Source: Heyndrickxia sp050281185 (GTDB taxonomy: Bacteria > Bacillota > Bacilli > Bacillales > Bacillaceae_C). From it: DNA of 64,000 nucleotides. The stretch is taken from the NCBI RefSeq assembly GCF_050281185.1, contig NZ_JBNNWS010000019.1, positions 32,363-96,362 on the forward strand. Direction: 5' to 3'. Below the pieces are notes generated by a model. The model saw only the letters and a list, made by a program, of their open reading frames with translations. It had not been told where the DNA came from and searched no databases. Of the stretch, positions 61,457-64,000 are shown one piece after another (within the stretch, counting starts at the first letter, position 1; the number at the start of each line of letters is the position of its first letter). A program made the position numbers and the translations under genes.

Positions 61457-62110
61457 GTGGCAAGAAAAGTGTTTGAGGATCGCTTATCAGAACTTCACGA
61501 ATCATTAATGTCTATGGGACTTTTAGTAGAGGAAGCTATTTATAAAAGTGTAAAATCATTAGTGGATAAAAATGTTGATTTGGCTCTTGAAGTAGTAACA
61601 GATGATCAGCGTATTAATGAATATGAAGTGAAAATCGAAAAAAAGTGCTTTGAATTAATTGCGTTACAACAGCCGGTAGGCACAGATTTGCGCAGAATTG
61701 CGACCATGCTAAAAGTAGCAACTGATTTAGAACGAATGGCTGATCATGCCGTTAGTATTTCCAAATCAACGATAAGTCTCAAAGACGAAATCTATGTAAA
61801 GCCATTAATCGATATACCTAAAATGGCTGAGATTGTCAAAGAAATGGTAAGAGAAGTATTAGATGCATATATTTCTCTAGATAGAGAAGCAGCCATCCAA
61901 GTTTCGAAAAAAGATGATCAAATTGATAAGTATTTTTCTATGATATTTATGGAGTTACTAGAGATTATGCAGCAAGATCCTGCGAAGGTTAATCAAGCAA
62001 TACATTTCTTACTTGTTGCCCAACATCTAGAAAGAATAGGTGATTACGTAACAAATGTATGTGAGTGGATCGTTTATTTAAAAACAGGTTCATTAGTTGA
62101 TTTGAATTAG
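61457..62110 (+). CDS. phoU: Phosphate transport regulator PhoU
   Basis: 217 residues, two repeated three-helix PhoU domains. Each has the metal-binding signature: EVKIEKKCFELIALQQPVGT with DLRRIATMLKVATDLERMAD in the first, and the matching VNQAIHFLLVAQHLERIGD in the second. PhoU restrains Pst transport and tunes Pho signalling. The GTG follows AAAGGGGG. A terminator follows. Part of its second half (61884-61970) is duplicated downstream inside the last gene. Confidence 0.95.
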   Translation: MARKVFEDRLSELHESLMSMGLLVEEAIYKSVKSLVDKNVDLALEVVTDDQRINEYEVKIEKKCFELIALQQPVGTDLRRIATMLKVATDLERMADHAVSISKSTISLKDEIYVKPLIDIPKMAEIVKEMVREVLDAYISLDREAAIQVSKKDDQIDKYFSMIFMELLEIMQQDPAKVNQAIHFLLVAQHLERIGDYVTNVCEWIVYLKTGSLVDLN

Positions 62111-62143
62111 TAATTTATAAACAATATTAAATGGAAAGTAGAA

Positions 62144-62173
62144 AACAGGCGGATGGTATCGTCTGTTTTTTTT
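62144..62173 (+). terminator. Terminator of the pst-phoU operon
   Basis: AACAGGCGGAT pairs with ATCGTCTGTT (one bulge, one G-T) and is followed by eight T. Confidence 0.85.
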
Positions 62174-62370
62174 GACATATAAAAGCAAAACATTTCTTTC
62201 ATTTCTAGCGCAAGCAGCTGCCCCTTTAGGTCAGATATCCTCCATTCAGAGAAGTCAAAACACTATAAAAGTGATACAAGCATTGTTAAAAGAATACATT
62301 GGTTGTGCATATAATGGAATAAGTGTTAACATAGCACTATAATAGAAAATTAATGTAGGGGGCGTGTTAA

Positions 62371-63858
62371 TTGCAAGAAAACTTAAAGGCTGATGTAAAA
62401 AAATCAACTTTAAGAGAAGGAAAAAAAACCGCTAAAAATTTATTTGTAAAGATTGGAGGTATGATAAAAAGGCGAATCCCAAGAATTAATGCTTATCATA
62501 CGAAACTAGAGTTAGCTAAAACAGCAATGAAAGATAAAGATTGGAAACAGGCAAGTCATCATTTGTTTGAGCTAATCCATGAATTTAAGCCGAACGTGGA
62601 CAATTATGTGATGTTAGGTAAAGTTTTGCGAAAAGACAAGCAATATCAAGAGGCAGAAAAAATATTAAATGAAGGGCAATTGCATTTTCCGAACAATCAC
62701 ATAATCCTAACTGAGTTGGCAAAGGTTACGATAGATACATATAATTGGGTGAAAGCTAGAGAAATTTTGAATCTAGCAAAAACTCATCATGATGAAATAC
62801 CGGTTTCTGCACACTTTGGACTTAGTATTGTAAATCGGGTCCTCGGGAATGATAAAGAATCAAATGCACAGCTAAGCCATTGTTTGGATGAGCATTCCGA
62901 AGAATTGAAAGAGACATATAAAAAAGGCTATCGGAAAATTATTTTATATAATAATGGAGAAAATCGGATTGAATATTATAAGATGACTCAAAAAAACGAT
63001 ACCGTTACCATAACTTTTGATTCTATTAATATGGTTTGGGATGAAATGCCATTTGGTTTTAAGTTTTTAAAAAAACAAAATACGGATATTATTGCTGTTC
63101 GTAGAAGAACTGGAAATAACTATTACCAGGATCTATCATTAGAGGACTTTAATAAGACCGTAAATTTACTTGTACATTCCTATAAAAGAAAAGTTGCATA
63201 CGGCTTTAGTTTAGGTGGTTATGCCGTACTATACTATTGTGCGGATTTAAACTGTGAGATTTTATCTCTCTCTCCTCGGAATTCAGCACATCCAAATTAT
63301 GGAGATAAATTAAGTGAAGAAATTCCTTTTAAGCACAATCTCTCGCTGACTAATAACCCAAATATAACCCCAATCATAATTTATGATCCTAAAAATCGAA
63401 CTGACAATAGCTATATTGAAAAAGAATTGAAAAAATCATTTTTAAATGCTAGATTCATTGAACATCATTATGCTGGTCATAGAACAGCTCCATTTCTTAG
63501 TCAGATCGGCGTAATCAAAGATTTAGTTGGTAGGGTTGTCCACGGAAAAGAATTAATAGAATATGATAAAAAACTTCGTTCAAAATCCCATCAATATTTA
63601 AGGGTACTAGGGCAAGAATGCTTAAGACGAAACAAGGGTAAATGGGCATTAGAGCTTTCTGAAAAAGCACTAGAATTATCGCCTGAAGATAGTAAGGCGT
63701 TAGCGTTAAAAGAAAAGGCAATAGTAAGACTAGAATCAAATAAAACAAAAGAATACAGCTGGCTGAGGGAAGCAGCAATACAAATTTCGGAAAAAAAAGA
63801 TCAAATTATCAAGCTTTTTTCTTTGGCTTTCATAGAGTTATTAGAGATTATGCTGTAA
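62371..63858 (+). CDS. TPR protein with alpha/beta-hydrolase domain and PhoU-derived tail
   Basis: 495 residues. A basic N-terminus (about 1-45) leads to two to three TPR-like helix pairs (about 45-175), then an alpha/beta hydrolase domain (about 185-395) with nucleophile elbow GFSLGGYAVLYY and likely catalytic His in HHYAGHRTAPFLS, then another TPR (about 408-455). Similar hydrolases occur in surface-glycan loci, acting as acyl-esterases or transferases, but the substrate is unknown. The last about 30 residues, from REAAIQIS to LLEIML, match PhoU. TTG start after GGGGG. The original C-terminus is probably lost or replaced. Confidence 0.72.
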   Translation: MQENLKADVKKSTLREGKKTAKNLFVKIGGMIKRRIPRINAYHTKLELAKTAMKDKDWKQASHHLFELIHEFKPNVDNYVMLGKVLRKDKQYQEAEKILNEGQLHFPNNHIILTELAKVTIDTYNWVKAREILNLAKTHHDEIPVSAHFGLSIVNRVLGNDKESNAQLSHCLDEHSEELKETYKKGYRKIILYNNGENRIEYYKMTQKNDTVTITFDSINMVWDEMPFGFKFLKKQNTDIIAVRRRTGNNYYQDLSLEDFNKTVNLLVHSYKRKVAYGFSLGGYAVLYYCADLNCEILSLSPRNSAHPNYGDKLSEEIPFKHNLSLTNNPNITPIIIYDPKNRTDNSYIEKELKKSFLNARFIEHHYAGHRTAPFLSQIGVIKDLVGRVVHGKELIEYDKKLRSKSHQYLRVLGQECLRRNKGKWALELSEKALELSPEDSKALALKEKAIVRLESNKTKEYSWLREAAIQISEKKDQIIKLFSLAFIELLEIML

Positions 63859-63909
63859 GACCCTCCAATAAAAATTTTCAGTAAAAACAGGCGAATGAAT
63901 CGCCTGTTC
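63767..63909 (+). repeat. Partial duplicate of the phoU 3' end and its terminator
   Basis: Bases 63767-63853 align without gaps to 61884-61970 of phoU; in the 84 bases I compared 66 match. After the stop codon a second match is the hairpin AACAGGCG/CGCCTGTT at about 63886-63908, similar to the phoU terminator but without its T run. The phoU part between these two matches is missing. Confidence 0.8.
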
Positions 63910-63920
63910 AGATTGTAGAC

Positions 63921-63963
63921 AAAAGGGGTTCGAAATGGTCACATTCCGAACCCCTTTTGATAT
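63921..63963 (+). terminator. Terminator after the last gene
   Basis: AAAAGGGGTTCG pairs with CGAACCCCTTTT (about 63947-63958), followed by GATATTTTT. Palindromic flanks may let it act in both directions. Confidence 0.85.
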
Positions 63964-64000
63964 TTTTCTTACTTTTTTACCTTTTTGGATGTATGCTGAC

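Noticed and set aside
1..64000. rRNA, tRNA or prophage genes
   Set aside because: I saw no tRNA cloverleaf, rRNA segment, integrase, terminase or intact transposase on either strand.

Overview
The window is a chromosomal stretch of a low-GC, endospore-forming, flagellated Bacillaceae bacterium (Bacillus sensu lato). Evidence: the order flaG, hpf, secA, prfB, cccB, ftsE, ftsX, ctpB, minJ matches the Bacillus subtilis chromosome; spoIIP and a Spo0E-like fragment point to sporulation; there is an S-box (SAM) riboswitch, a PhoP-PhoR pair and a two-PstB pst operon; ribosome binding sites are strong AGGAGG types with frequent GTG and TTG starts. I see no rRNA, tRNA, CRISPR array, prophage or intact insertion sequence.

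Layout. 0-3.6 kb: orphan flaG, a glycine-rich repeat protein, an APH-fold kinase, hpf and a small membrane HTH protein. 3.6-8 kb: a ywr-like module (Lrp regulator, gamma-glutamyltransferase-like enzyme, split chromate transporter) with a 52-bp tandem array inside it. 8.4-16.2 kb: housekeeping core of secA, prfB with its programmed frameshift, a decayed yitT-family gene, cccB, ftsEX and an M23 murein hydrolase. 16.4-28.2 kb: cardiolipin synthase, sulfur amino acid genes (metY-hom under an S-box), an ECF sigma/anti-sigma operon with envelope genes, and a DedA-PAP2-like fusion. 28.5-31.3 kb: ctpB and minJ. 31.5-41.4 kb is the most accessory part: TetR/MFS efflux, LytTR-DUF3021, small membrane proteins and lipoproteins, two diverged AhpD-like paralogues around an Lrp regulator, and gene fragments. 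41.5-51 kb: a Ktr potassium system and a five-gene surface-glycan cluster. 51.3-53.9 kb: spoIIP, ferredoxin and a SufR-like regulator. 53.9-64 kb: phoPR, pstSCAB1B2, phoU and a TPR/hydrolase gene.

How parts work together. FtsEX with the adjacent M23 hydrolase, CtpB and MinJ form a cell-envelope and division neighbourhood. PhoPR is divergent from pstS, whose promoter carries four TTAACA-type repeats at exact 11-bp spacing. A weaker two-repeat version lies upstream of the glycan cluster, which suggests phosphate-controlled synthesis of an anionic, uronic-acid-containing wall polymer, as known for teichuronic acid in B. subtilis.

The most striking non-coding content is four families of repeats: a 52-bp array with a 156-bp higher-order period, a 65-bp terminal-inverted-repeat element in two opposed copies, a 147-bp element with an apparent internal-deletion derivative, and 21-bp-period arrays at two loci in opposite orientation. 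The clearest gene-level oddity is a duplicated piece of phoU that forms the C-terminus of the last gene. I did not find one convincing wholly new multi-gene system; the strongest candidates are the glycan cluster and the AhpD-like pair.
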